A stretch of DNA of 64,000 nucleotides from Akkermansiaceae bacterium. Lineage in GTDB: Bacteria; Verrucomicrobiota; Verrucomicrobiia; Verrucomicrobiales; Akkermansiaceae. The DNA is taken from NCBI GenBank assembly GCA_018402445.1, contig JAGYIT010000016.1:124001-188000 (forward strand). The letters are read 5' to 3'. This document shows, in pieces, positions 8,714 through 17,332 of the stretch. The notes beneath the pieces are model-generated. The model had not been told where the DNA came from and made no database searches. It saw only the letters and a list, made by a program, of their open reading frames with translations. The translations under genes and the position numbers were made by a program. Every line of letters starts with the position of its first letter. Positions within the stretch are counted from its first letter, which is position 1.

Positions 8714-9380
8714 TCAGGGATTGGGACCATCAGCGGACGCGGCGTATGGCCCCCAGTTTGGCTGGCGTTTCCCGATTCCGGCCACTTCGAGCGCGCCATC
8801 GGCGGCGATGCGGACGATCGCCGCGCTGCGGTCCGGACCATCCACATTGGCGACTAGGGTGATGACGTGGATTCCCTCGATGAACTCGTAGTTTCCACCG
8901 TGCTGGTGGCCGGAGAAGAGGGCATCGACAATGCCCTTCGACGCGAGCATGGCGATCACGGCGTCGGCATTCGCGATGCGGAACGAATTGCCAAAGCGGT
9001 CGAAGTTCTGGTGTGCGAAAGCCATGGCACGCATCCCGGAGGATTTCGCATCGTCTAGCACACCGGATGCCCATTCGATCTGTTGCGGCGGGATGAAACA
9101 ATCGGTCCACGCGTAGTTGCCATTGTTGTAGGGCACGCCATCGGCACGGTGGCAGGCATCGAAGACGATGAAGCGGTATCCGCCCTGATCGAAAGCATAT
9201 TGGGTCTGCCCGCCCGCTCCCGAAGTATGGGCGAGGAAATCGGCCTTGGAGAAATCGGCGAGGTCGTGATTTCCGGGGACATAATGGATCGGCCCGTCAA
9301 ACTTACTGAACTCGGCGTCGATGGCCTGCAACAGGGCGAGCGAGGCATTGCGGTTGTGGGTTTCCTGGATCACATCGCCG
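8714..9380 (-). pseudogene. Metallophosphoesterase, 5'-truncated remnant
   Basis: This is the 3' two thirds of the gene found intact at 19466-20437, nearly identical in sequence. The frame is open through the GNHD, AHQ and GHQH motifs to the normal stop. The first 102 codons are missing, including the Tat signal, the DTH metal motif and the first GD motif, because the repeat ends at 9380. An internal start at 9373 would give 219 residues without a complete dinuclear metal site, so an active product is unlikely. The broken end marks the insertion boundary. Confidence 0.9.
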
Positions 9381-9381
9381 T

Positions 9382-9400
9382 TAAAAAGCCTGGCTTTTTA
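9382..9400. repeat. Short palindrome at the repeat boundary
   Basis: The arms TAAAAAGCC and GGCTTTTTA are a perfect 9-bp inverted repeat around one base, starting two bases after the end of large repeat copy 1. It may be a recombination junction, the end of a lost mobile element or a small terminator. Confidence 0.6.
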
Positions 9401-9476
9401 GGGCCAACCCAAAAATGACCGATCAAACAGGAGCTGAATGTTGAAATGCGAAAACCGACCCCTTTGACTGGGTATT

Positions 9477-9770
9477 GAATGGCCGCCCAACGTGCTACGG
9501 CACTCCTTCATCTCCTACCGCATCGCCATCGTCCAGAGTGCCGACCAAGTGGCGCTGGAGGCAGGAAACTCGCCGTCGATCATCTTCAAGCACTACCGCG
9601 AGCTCACCACACCCGAGGTGGCGGAGAAATGGTTCAGCATCCTGCCCAAGGAAGGCCAGTGGGAAAACATTTTCAGCTACTCTGTAACCAAGCGCCTAGT
9701 CTTATTAGGGTCCTTTCGGATTGATTTTTTGATCTGCCAGCTTGAGGATATCAATCCGAAAGGACCCTAA
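9477..9770 (+). pseudogene. Tyrosine recombinase (integrase), C-terminal remnant
   Basis: The frame reads WPPNVLRHSFISYRIA, then a spacer, AGNSPSIIFKHYRELTTPE and AEKWFSILP. This is the C-terminal catalytic end of a phage-type integrase, with the second arginine and histidine (LRHS) and the terminal tyrosine (HYREL), although the usual G-H pair before the tyrosine reads as G-N. The N-terminal and central domains are absent; upstream DNA in this frame is not recognisable. The last 20 codons run into a perfect inverted repeat, so even the tail is altered. It lies just inside the left edge of the 8-kb insert and is probably what remains of the enzyme of an earlier integrating element. Confidence 0.75.
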
Positions 9771-9776
9771 TAAGAC
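9699..9776. repeat. Perfect 27-bp inverted repeat with 24-nt spacer
   Basis: The left arm is 9699-9725 (starting GTCTTATTAGGGTCC) and the right arm is 9750-9776, its exact reverse complement. The spacer is 24 nt. It overlaps the 3' end of the integrase remnant. The arms are too long and perfect for an ordinary terminator, and no integron core sites are present. It may be a folded recombination site, a mobile-element end or a recent inverted duplication. Confidence 0.9.
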
Positions 9777-9891
9777 AGCCCAAAAGTGTTCGGCATGGTT
9801 CAAGCTGCCGTGATCCTCGCGTATTTTGACGTAAATATCACTTATACTGAACAACGTCCTCCGATTTGCCGCGCAGGTGGGTCGGCCTTCG

Positions 9892-9926
9892 GTTTAATTG
9901 TCGTCGTGGGTAGTTTTAATTGTCGT
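9892..9926. repeat. Short direct repeats TTTAATTGTCGT
   Basis: GTTTAATTGTCGT at 9892-9904 recurs as GTTTTAATTGTCGT at 9913-9926, about 100 bp before the epimerase gene. They may be repeated terminal motifs left by an insertion sequence, or operator repeats. The 9777-10024 spacer holds no other recognisable feature. Confidence 0.5.
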
Positions 9927-10024
9927 TCTTCAGTAATATGACGACACGGGCGTGCTTTGTGACGATTTCATCACAGGATAAGTTTACACAAAAGGGCCAT
10001 GTCTGTTGTTTACACAGATTAAGA

Positions 10025-10999
10025 ATGAGCAGCGCATTGGTCACAGGGGGGGCGGGATTCATAGGTTCCCATCTAGTCGAGAGGTTGATTAAAGGTGGCC
10101 ATTCTGTCACGGTGCTCGATGATTTTAATGATTACTACGACCCTAGGATCAAGTGGGCGAACCTCTCGGCGGTGCGTGCCGATATCAATGTGGTGGAGGG
10201 AGACATCCGCGACGCGGTGTTAGTGGAACGGAGTTTCACCCGGGGAAAATTCGATCTCGTTTACCATTTCGCGGCGCGAGCGGGGGTCAGGCCCTCGATC
10301 ATCAACCCGAAACTCTACATGACGACGAATATAGAGGGCACGTTTCATTTGCTCGACGCGTGCCGCCATCACGGGGTTGCGAATGTCATATTTGCCTCAT
10401 CCTCCTCGGTGTATGGGGTGAACCGCAAAGTTCCTTTCGCGGAGACGGATGCCATTGAGAGGACGATCTCGCCCTACGCGGCGACGAAGCTGGCGTGTGA
10501 GCAGATTTGCTCGAACTATAGCTATTTGTTCGGGATGCGGATGAGGTGCCTGAGGTTTTTCACTGTATACGGGCCGCGGCAGAGGCCTGACCTAGCGATA
10601 TCCAAATTTACCCGTGCGATTCTGGCAGGGGAGCCCGTGACCAGGTTCGGCAAGGGCGACAGCCGCCGTGACTACACCCATGTGGACGATATTGTGGACG
10701 GGGTGATGCGCTCGGTCGCGGATCCGGGGAGTGCGTTCGAGATCATTAATCTGGGAGGCCATGCGACAACGAGCCTAGGCGAGATGATCCGCCTGTTGGA
10801 GGAGAGGATCGGAAAAGCGGCGAGGATCGAGGAAAAGGAAGAGCAGATGGGGGATGTCCCGCAGACGTATGCAGATGTCCGAAAGGCTAGGGAATTGCTC
10901 GGTTGGGAACCGAAGATCGGGTTCGAGGAGGGTCTGACGCGTTACGTGGACTGGGTGATGGAGAGCCAAAGGATGCGAAAGGGGGAGGCATGGGCATGA
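10025..10999 (+). CDS. NAD-dependent nucleotide-sugar epimerase (UDP-glucuronate/galactose type)
   Basis: This extended short-chain dehydrogenase epimerises a nucleotide sugar, most likely at C4. It starts MSSALVTGGAGFIGSHL with the NAD-binding glycine motif. It has the catalytic serine in SSSSVYG and the YAATK Tyr-Lys pair, then RFFTVYGPRQRPD and DYTHVDDIVDG, as in UDP-glucuronate 4-epimerases. The frame is open upstream, but ATG at 10025 puts the glycine motif at residues 8-13 as usual. It is the first gene of the plus-strand sugar cassette and overlaps nothing. Exact substrate is not fixed by sequence. Confidence 0.88.
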   Translation: MSSALVTGGAGFIGSHLVERLIKGGHSVTVLDDFNDYYDPRIKWANLSAVRADINVVEGDIRDAVLVERSFTRGKFDLVYHFAARAGVRPSIINPKLYMTTNIEGTFHLLDACRHHGVANVIFASSSSVYGVNRKVPFAETDAIERTISPYAATKLACEQICSNYSYLFGMRMRCLRFFTVYGPRQRPDLAISKFTRAILAGEPVTRFGKGDSRRDYTHVDDIVDGVMRSVADPGSAFEIINLGGHATTSLGEMIRLLEERIGKAARIEEKEEQMGDVPQTYADVRKARELLGWEPKIGFEEGLTRYVDWVMESQRMRKGEAWA

Positions 11000-11016
11000 T
11001 GATGACGAAGGGCACT

Positions 11017-12476
11017 ATGAATCAAAAAGTGGCCTGGGTATTGGTGGTTTTTTTCTACTGCGAACTTTGTGGCATTGTTTTGAGCCGATCGGGGTGGTCG
11101 GGGACGAGGCGTATTATTGGGATTGGAGCAGGAGGCTAGATTGGGGTTATTTCAGCAAGCCACCGGGGATCGCCTGGATCCACGCGCTGGCGGGTTTCCT
11201 GGGTGGGCACAGTGTGCTGGGGATGAAGCTGATGGCGACGGCGCTGGCGGTCGGCGGGATATGGTTTCTCTATCGCGCGGTGCTGCTGATCGCGGGTGAA
11301 AAGATTGCGGCGGCAGCGGCGCTGGCGGCGGCGTTGTTGCCGGGAAATCTGTTGTTGGGAAGTTTTTTGACGACGGATTCGCAGCTGGTTTTTTTCTGGA
11401 ACCTAGGTTTTTGGATGTCGTGCCGGATTGTCATGGAAAAGCGCGTTCCGGGACATGTTTTTTGGACGCTGGGTTTGGCAATCGGGATGGGATCACTCTT
11501 CAAACAGATGATGCTCGTGCAGATTCCGCTTATGTGGATCGGGATTCTCTGGCTACGGCGGGATGTGATCCGGAGGTGGGAGTTTCCCGTCGCGACTGTG
11601 GGTTCGCTGGTCTTCCTGATTCCCACTTTGCTTTGGAATATCTCTAACGATTGGATCACGGCGGAGCATACGGCGCATCACTTCGAAGGGAGCGAAACGG
11701 GATTCATGCCGTTTCTGAAGCGGCTCGGCGATTTTTATGGCGTGCTGGCGCTGCTCTTGTCGCCGGTTCTGTTGGGGTTGATGCTATACGCGGGCTGGAT
11801 GCTGACGCTGCGACTAAGAGCGGCTGGCCTTGAGAGGCGTTGGCTGTGGCTGTGGAGTGTTTTGCCGTTCGTGGTGATGACCCTGATGACGCTGAGGCAG
11901 ACGGTGAACGCGAACTGGCCGGCGGTTTATTTCAGCGGGATGATCGTGCTGGTGGCGGTTCATTTCGGAGGGCGGGGCGGATGGTGGAAATTCGCATTGG
12001 GGACGGCGGCGTTTTTTACGCTATTGATCATGGTGGTGCCCTTCTACCTTGATTCCCTATATGCGGGCGGGAAAGTCATACCCCAGCGCAGGGGATGGAC
12101 GGGTTATCCCGAGCTGGCGGCGGAGGTGGATGGGGTGAGGAGGAACGGGGAAAATGTGATCGTGGTGGGACACAGGTTCACGGCGTCGCAACTGGCTTTC
12201 CACATGCGCGGCCAGCCGCGGGTGTGGCATTGGAACGCGGGGGACAGGATCCGTTCCCAATATGACCTTTGGCCGGGGCCGGACATCGGCGAGGCGTGTC
12301 TGCTGGTGGTTGAGACGGTGCCGGGAGCCACGCTGCCGGACGAGATCGCGGTTGCGGCGGTCGGCCTGAAATTCCTGAAAGCGGTGCCTTTGCATAAGCA
12401 TCGTCCGGATACGGAGTTTCATCTCTATCGGGCGGACGGGCTGGACAGGTGGCCGCGGCCGGTCGCGTCAAAGTGA
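11017..12476 (+). CDS. GT39 (ArnT/PMT-like) membrane glycosyltransferase, with an apparent frameshift
   Basis: Such enzymes transfer a sugar from a polyprenyl-phosphate donor outside the inner membrane. The first periplasmic loop reads GVVGDEAYYWDWSRRLDWGYFSKPPG, with the GDE acidic pair and SKPP motif of the family. About ten hydrophobic segments follow. A hydrophobic start MNQKVAWVLVVFF at 11017 is in another frame. Adding one T to the seven-T run at 11048-11054 would join it through LLRTLWHCFEP to the main frame. Without this the protein would have to start at a weak TTG (11067) and lack its first membrane segment. A second GT39 gene lies at 13548. Confidence 0.82.
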
Positions 12477-12497
12477 ATTTTCCGAACTTGCTAACTT

Positions 12498-13193
12498 ATG
12501 TCATATACGATTGTTATTCCGTTCTATAATGAGGAGAGCACTGCACGGGCGGTGCTAGAGGAGGTGAGGCGCACGAACCCCGATGCGGAGGTGATCGCGG
12601 TGGACGACGGCTCGGTGGATGGGACGCTTCTGATTTTGCGGGAGTTTTCGCCCGGAGTGAGGGTGCTGGCGGCGGCGCACAACGGCGGGCAATCTGCGGC
12701 GATGTATGCTGGGATGCGGGCTGCGAAATCCGATGTGGTGGGCCTGATGGATGGGGATGGGCAGAACGATCCGGCGGAGTTTCCGCGGTTGTTCGAGGAA
12801 CTGCGGAGGAGCGGGAAGGATTTTGTCTGCGGGTATAGGGCGGAGCGGAAGGACACGGTTTCCCGGCGCCTCGCATCGAAGTTCGCGAACGGGGTGAGGC
12901 GGATGTTTTTGCGGGACGGTGTGACAGACACAGGATGCTCGATGAAGATGATGAGGCGTGCCTGCGTGGAGCATCTGGTGCCATTCAACGGGATGCACCG
13001 ATATATCCCGGCGATGTTATTGCGCGCGGGATATGACTTTACAGAGATCCCGGTGAATCACCGTGAGAGGCTGGCGGGCGTGAGCAAATACACGAACTGG
13101 GAGCGCGGCTTGCGGGGGTTGTATGATCTGGTGGGAGTTTCCTGGCTTCTGAAGCGCAAAGTACGCTGGGATAACGAGGAGGTGCGGTCGTGA
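12498..13193 (+). CDS. GT2 glycosyltransferase, polyprenyl-phosphate sugar synthase type
   Basis: The 231-residue protein matches the dolichyl-phosphate mannose synthase/ArnC group. It starts [13 protein letters not shown], has VDDGSVDGT, then [12 protein letters not shown] with the metal-binding acidic motif, and [11 protein letters not shown]. It would load a sugar onto undecaprenyl phosphate on the cytoplasmic face. The C-terminus lacks the paired membrane segments of ArnC, so it is probably peripheral. It lies between two GT39 genes that could use its product, and its stop overlaps the start of the LAB_N gene. Confidence 0.88.
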   Translation: MSYTIVIPFYNEESTARAVLEEVRRTNPDAEVIAVDDGSVDGTLLILREFSPGVRVLAAAHNGGQSAAMYAGMRAAKSDVVGLMDGDGQNDPAEFPRLFEELRRSGKDFVCGYRAERKDTVSRRLASKFANGVRRMFLRDGVTDTGCSMKMMRRACVEHLVPFNGMHRYIPAMLLRAGYDFTEIPVNHRERLAGVSKYTNWERGLRGLYDLVGVSWLLKRKVRWDNEEVRS

Positions 13194-13558
13194 GCGCCGA
13201 AATCGTCGATGCCGCAGGGCTGGCCACGGTCATGCACCGGACTCTGTATGAGGGTGAGCTGTTCGGGTTCCAGGTGCTGATCGTGCCATGGAAGTTAATC
13301 GGTTACTTCGGGGTGCTGATGTTCGGTTGCCGCTGGATCCCGCAGATGTTGGCGTCCCGCCGAGCGAAGCAGGTGAGGATGCCGCGCGTATTCTGGATCA
13401 TGTCGGTGGTGGGTTCGCTGTGTTTGCTGACTTACTTCGTTTTTGGTAAAACCGACTCGGTGGGCATTCTCTCGAATCTCTTGCCGGCCTTTGTGGCTGG
13501 CTACAATCTTTACCTCGATCTGAAGCATAGGAGGGGGGGCAGCGAGGATGACGGGTGA
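13190..13558 (+). CDS. LAB_N-domain (lipid A biosynthesis N-terminal domain) membrane protein
   Basis: The 122-residue product shows the LAB_N pattern: [20 protein letters not shown], then [20 protein letters not shown], then a final hydrophobic stretch ending YNLYLDLKH. This makes about three membrane segments. LAB_N domains commonly sit between GT2 and GT39 genes in lipid A or lipid-linked sugar modification operons; their biochemical role is not settled. The start is GTG at 13190, overlapping the GT2 stop by 4 bp. The 3' end overlaps the next GT39 gene by 11 bp, so the three are almost certainly cotranslated. Confidence 0.85.
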   Translation: MSAEIVDAAGLATVMHRTLYEGELFGFQVLIVPWKLIGYFGVLMFGCRWIPQMLASRRAKQVRMPRVFWIMSVVGSLCLLTYFVFGKTDSVGILSNLLPAFVAGYNLYLDLKHRRGGSEDDG

Positions 13559-15191
13559 CCGTAGGTGGATCGCTTTAATCGCGGTCGCGGGGCTACTTTT
13601 TCTGTTGCCCGGTATTTTTCATTTGCCGCTACTGGATCGGGACGAGGCTCGTTTCGCGCGCGCGGCGGTGGAAATGTTGGAGCGGGACAGCCCGCTGGTG
13701 CCGTGGTTCAATGGAGAATACCGGTTCGATAAGCCGCCGTTGACGTATTGGCTGATGTGGCCAGGTCTGATGGCGATGGGGGAAAAGGAGGCGGCTGTGA
13801 GGCTGCCATCCGTTCTGGGGGCGGTGCTGATCGGTGTGCTAATCTTTTCGCTGGGACGGAAGATGGGGATGAGCGGGAAGGACGCGGGTCTGGCGGCGAT
13901 GGCTTGGCTTTGTTGTCTGCAGGTGATGATCCACGGAAGGATGGCGGTTGCGGATATGAACCTCATGGTTTTCTTGGTGCTTTCGATGCGATGCCTGTGG
14001 GAACTCTACGAGGGTGGATATGGGTTCCGGGATGGAGTGCGCCGCGCCTGTTTCCATGGGTTGTGGATCGCGATGGGGCTGGGGTTTTTGGCGAAAGGGC
14101 CGCTGGCGATGGTGGTGCCCCTGCTGGCATTGCTGCTGACGGGTTTGATGGAATGGAAATGGAGACCGGAGGGCGGGAGGCGCGTCCCGGCGGCACTGCC
14201 GTTGCTGCTTGCTGCGATGCTGCCGGCGATCGGGTTGGTGGCGCTGTGGGGTGTGCCCGCCCTGATGGAGACGCGAGGCCTGTTTCTGCAGGTGGGGATC
14301 GGGACGCATGTGGTGGAAAGGGGGTTGGAAAGCTTCAACAACCGGACTCACATCCCGGGATTTTACTATCTGCTGGTGTTGCCGTTTTTCATCGCTCCGT
14401 GGGCGGGGCGTCTGCCATCGATCCGTGATAGCGTGACGTCACACGGACGGACGGGGATGTTCCTGGCAGGCTGGGTGTTGGCTCCGTTCGTGATTTTTTC
14501 ATTTTTCGCCACCCAATTGCCCCATTACGTGCTGCCAGCGTATCCGGCGATCCTGTTGCTAATGGCGCTGGGAATCGGAACTGCCAAAGTGGGATGGCTG
14601 TCGAAGACCCTTGGGATGCTGGTGGCGGGGGTTTTCCTAGCGCTGGCCCTGGCCGCGGTCTGGGGTGCGGTATTGGCGCGGGAGTTCGACCCCGGGATGG
14701 TGCTGCTGCTCTCCGGGATGGCTGTTCTGACCAGCGCGATCGCTCTGGGCTCGGTTCTCGCTCTGCAAAAGGATGGGGGATGGAAGGCGGTGGCAGTGAT
14801 GGGTGTGCTGGGGGCGGTGGGCTTCCAAATCGCGGCGATGGGTCTTTCCCGCGTACATGTTACGAAGCGTCTGATCAATGACATGGGCGGGAATTGGATG
14901 AGGCCTGCGGCTTCCGGGTATCAGGAGCCGAGTTTGGTCTGGTATGGCTCTTGCGAGTGGGAGATGGGCGGGGTGCGCTCCGAAACGGCGGACGTGCAGG
15001 TGCTGCGGGGGAAACGATGGCGGCTGGATGGGAAAACAGTGAAGTCGCTACTGAGGGGTGAGCCTCCGGCTCCCTCGCGGGAAATTTCCGAGGAGCACGC
15101 GGATTGGATCCGCGGGGGGGCGCGGAAAGTCAAGGGCTTGTCGATCGCGGACGGATGCTGGGTGGAGCTATGGTATTTTGCTCAGGAATAA
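13548..15191 (+). CDS. GT39 (ArnT-like) membrane glycosyltransferase, second copy
   Basis: The 547-residue protein has the family loop LDRDEARFARAAVEML with the conserved acidic pair, then RFDKPPLTYWLMWPG, and about 11-12 hydrophobic segments followed by a soluble tail of about 100 residues. ArnT-type enzymes move a polyprenyl-linked sugar to lipid A or another envelope acceptor. It overlaps the LAB_N gene by 11 bp, and its 3' end overlaps the convergent PAP2 gene by 10 bp. No frameshift is seen. Confidence 0.88.
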   Translation: MTGDRRWIALIAVAGLLFLLPGIFHLPLLDRDEARFARAAVEMLERDSPLVPWFNGEYRFDKPPLTYWLMWPGLMAMGEKEAAVRLPSVLGAVLIGVLIFSLGRKMGMSGKDAGLAAMAWLCCLQVMIHGRMAVADMNLMVFLVLSMRCLWELYEGGYGFRDGVRRACFHGLWIAMGLGFLAKGPLAMVVPLLALLLTGLMEWKWRPEGGRRVPAALPLLLAAMLPAIGLVALWGVPALMETRGLFLQVGIGTHVVERGLESFNNRTHIPGFYYLLVLPFFIAPWAGRLPSIRDSVTSHGRTGMFLAGWVLAPFVIFSFFATQLPHYVLPAYPAILLLMALGIGTAKVGWLSKTLGMLVAGVFLALALAAVWGAVLAREFDPGMVLLLSGMAVLTSAIALGSVLALQKDGGWKAVAVMGVLGAVGFQIAAMGLSRVHVTKRLINDMGGNWMRPAASGYQEPSLVWYGSCEWEMGGVRSETADVQVLRGKRWRLDGKTVKSLLRGEPPAPSREISEEHADWIRGGARKVKGLSIADGCWVELWYFAQE

Positions 15192-15889
15192 CCGGATTTC
15201 AAGGGGCGCAAGCGTGAACGTATGCGGGAGAGATGTTGGCCAGCGAGCAGACCGATAGCGGCGCCGTAGCTCAGGCCCGCGATGACATCGGTGGGGTAGT
15301 GGTAATTGTGAGTGATGCGTGATACGCCGACGGTCAGTGCCATGAGGATGAGGGGCAGTGCGAGCCGGGGAAAAGCAAGGGCGAGGATGGTGCACGCAGT
15401 GGCCGCAGTGGCCGAGTGGCCGCTGGGATAAGATCGAAACTTGGCCTTGAGGGTGGGACCGCGCAATTCCCATGCGTGAACCTCGCCGCGTTGGACGATG
15501 GGCGGACGGGGTCTGCCGACCGCATGCTTGATGATCTGAACGCCCAGACTGCTGATGACTCCGGCAACGAGTAAGCTACTTGCGACGCGCGAAAGGAATG
15601 GTTTTTTAAGGGCGAGTGAGCAAAGTGCCAGAGAGGTGGGTACGATGAGAAAAAACAGGATGAAATCCGCGTAATTGTGGATGATGCTGGAAAAGGTTTT
15701 TATGAGTTCGTCACTGAACCACGGGATGCCGAGGTTTTGGGAGCGGAGGACGGCAATGGCATCATGAGCCCCCAAAAGAAGACCTGCGAGGAGATTGAGG
15801 ACAAGCCAGGCGAACAGGACGCGCCAGCCGTGCCTGACGAGGTTTTTCACAAAGCGCGCATACGCTTGACGGATTCGGTGAAGTGGCAT
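15182..15889 (-). CDS. PAP2-family membrane phosphatase
   Basis: The 235-residue protein carries the three PAP2 phosphatase motifs: KHAVGRPRPP, SYPSGHSATAA and SRITHNYHYPTDV. About six hydrophobic segments surround them. Members act on lipid phosphates such as undecaprenyl pyrophosphate, lipid A 1-phosphate or phosphatidylglycerol phosphate, and substrate cannot be told from sequence. ATG at 15889 was chosen over an in-frame TTG at 15895. It is transcribed against the sugar operon and divergently from a second PAP2 gene 7 bp away, so their promoters must overlap the coding starts or one start lies further in. Confidence 0.9.
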   Translation of the reverse strand: MPLHRIRQAYARFVKNLVRHGWRVLFAWLVLNLLAGLLLGAHDAIAVLRSQNLGIPWFSDELIKTFSSIIHNYADFILFFLIVPTSLALCSLALKKPFLSRVASSLLVAGVISSLGVQIIKHAVGRPRPPIVQRGEVHAWELRGPTLKAKFRSYPSGHSATAATACTILALAFPRLALPLILMALTVGVSRITHNYHYPTDVIAGLSYGAAIGLLAGQHLSRIRSRLRPLKSGYS

Positions 15890-15896
15890 TAGCAAG

Positions 15897-17075
15897 ATGT
15901 TTATTGTTCTATTCCATCAGTCGTCTGACGATGTTTTGGCTGTGGACATATTGTCACATAACCGTGATGGAAGGCTGTATCTCAATGGTGCGATAGAAGG
16001 AATCTTGGCCAAGGTGAATATTAAAGAAGAAGCGTTTGTAATTCCTGTCACCCTAATTTTGTTGGTGACTGTATGCGTAAGGATTTGGGATCTGGATATG
16101 GTTTTCCAGAACTTATTTTGGGACAAGGAAGGCGGATTTTGGAAGCATGCGGGGACCCGCTGGGTGCAATGGGTATATGGGGCGGGGGTGGTTCCCGCTC
16201 TCGTGGTCGGCGTGCCGGCGCTTTGTTTACTGTTGTTCGGGATCGGAAGGCCGGATCTGGCGGTTTATCGGAAAGTTTCTGGGTATCTGTTGGCTGTTCT
16301 TTTGCTGGGGAGCGGGGTGGTGTCGAATTTGTTGTTGAAGGGACTTTGGGGGAGGCCGAGGCCATCGCAAGTCGAGGATTTCGGCGGGAAATACCCGTTC
16401 GAGCCGGTGCTGCTGTATGACCATTTGAGCGGTGGCAAGAGTTTCGTGTGCGGTCATGCCACCATGGGTTTCTTCTTTTTCGCTGTGGCGCTGGTGATCC
16501 CGAGAAAGTATGTCGGATGGCGAACGGTTACGATAGGGTTCGCGCTCGCGCTGGGGGCGCTGCTGGGGTGGGTGAGGATGGCGCAAGGCGGGCACTTTTT
16601 CTCGGATGTGATCTGGGCCGGGGGGGTGATGTGGGTCATGGCTTGGGGTTTGTTCCATTTGTTTCGCCTGCATGAGAGCCGTTTGTATTTGCCGAAGCAT
16701 GAGTTCAAGAGCCGTGTTCCGACATGGGCTTTCGTCGGCTATGCGCCAGTGATCGCTTTGGGCATGTTCGTCGGCTTGCTTGGAACACCCTACGAGCGAT
16801 CTGAGGCCGCGGGGAATTTCGGTAGGGATGTGGTGAGAATCCGAATCGATGCCGAGGGCGAAGTGAAAATCAAGGAGGGTGATGTTTTCGCGATACGCTC
16901 GCGTATTCAGGGGTTCGGTGTTCCGAATAGTTCGTTTCAATATCACTACGATCTCCTCGATGACGGCACGTTGCTCGTGGTATCAAAAAGGAAGGGTTTT
17001 TTCACCGAACTGCGTCCCATTCTTGAAATAACCATACCAGCAGGGTCGGAGTTGCCGGTTGCGATTCGCCAATGA
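15897..17075 (+). CDS. PAP2-family membrane phosphatase with a soluble C-terminal domain
   Basis: The PAP2 core lies at about residues 120-270, with KGLWGRPRPSQ, a variant second motif FVCGHATMG (CGH in place of SGH), and RMAQGGHFFSDV. About six hydrophobic segments are visible. After residue 280 comes an extra domain of about 100 residues, partly beta-like, that I do not recognise. The annotated ATG at 15897 leaves about 40 non-hydrophobic residues before the first membrane segment. GTG at 16014 is an alternative that would also leave room for a divergent promoter. It ends the insert's gene cassette and may recycle lipid carrier or dephosphorylate lipid A. Confidence 0.82.
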   Translation: MFIVLFHQSSDDVLAVDILSHNRDGRLYLNGAIEGILAKVNIKEEAFVIPVTLILLVTVCVRIWDLDMVFQNLFWDKEGGFWKHAGTRWVQWVYGAGVVPALVVGVPALCLLLFGIGRPDLAVYRKVSGYLLAVLLLGSGVVSNLLLKGLWGRPRPSQVEDFGGKYPFEPVLLYDHLSGGKSFVCGHATMGFFFFAVALVIPRKYVGWRTVTIGFALALGALLGWVRMAQGGHFFSDVIWAGGVMWVMAWGLFHLFRLHESRLYLPKHEFKSRVPTWAFVGYAPVIALGMFVGLLGTPYERSEAAGNFGRDVVRIRIDAEGEVKIKEGDVFAIRSRIQGFGVPNSSFQYHYDLLDDGTLLVVSKRKGFFTELRPILEITIPAGSELPVAIRQ

Positions 17076-17180
17076 AGCTCGCGGCGGATATTCCACAAAT
17101 TTTGCGGAAGAGCAATATAGTGTCCGCTCCGCGACTTTTGGTGTGGGTACCGGGTGCTTCATCGCAACATTTTCCTGTTT

Positions 17181-17262
17181 CATTCAAAGGGACAGACAAT
17201 ATCACCGCGTTCCTCGCACGCCAAATCGCTCCCCTCATTCAAATGGACAGACAATACCACCG
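17181..17262. repeat. 28-bp direct repeat pair near the right end of the insert
   Basis: The unit starts CATTCAAAGGGACAGACAAT at 17181-17208 and recurs at 17235-17262 with 26 of 28 bases the same. The pair lies between the second PAP2 gene and the start of large repeat copy 2. The rest of 17076-17332 holds nothing recognisable. It may be a mobile-element end or an attachment-site remnant. Confidence 0.8.
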
Positions 17263-17332
17263 CTGATACCCTTGATACAAGTGGATTTGCGGGGTCATGG
17301 CGACATTCTCATTTTCCTTTTTAATACAATCC

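Larger units (their letters stand above)
6552..9380. repeat. Large direct repeat, copy 1 (2.8 kb)
   Basis: This stretch is repeated in the same orientation at 17333-20132. It covers the rsmB 3' part, a pair of palindromes, a RAYT transposase gene and most of a metallophosphoesterase gene. From about 6655 to 9380 the copies differ at only a few percent of positions. The first 100 bases (6552-6655) are clearly more diverged. Copy 1 has an extra 29-bp tandem unit at 8516-8573 and lacks one C near 7330, which explains the change in offset from 10780 to 10752. The homology stops at 9380, next to a short palindrome. Confidence 0.95.

Noticed and set aside
9699..9776. The 27-bp inverted repeat as an integron attC site
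   Set aside because: No GTTRRRY/RYYYAAC core sites at the ends and the arms are perfectly paired, unlike attC.
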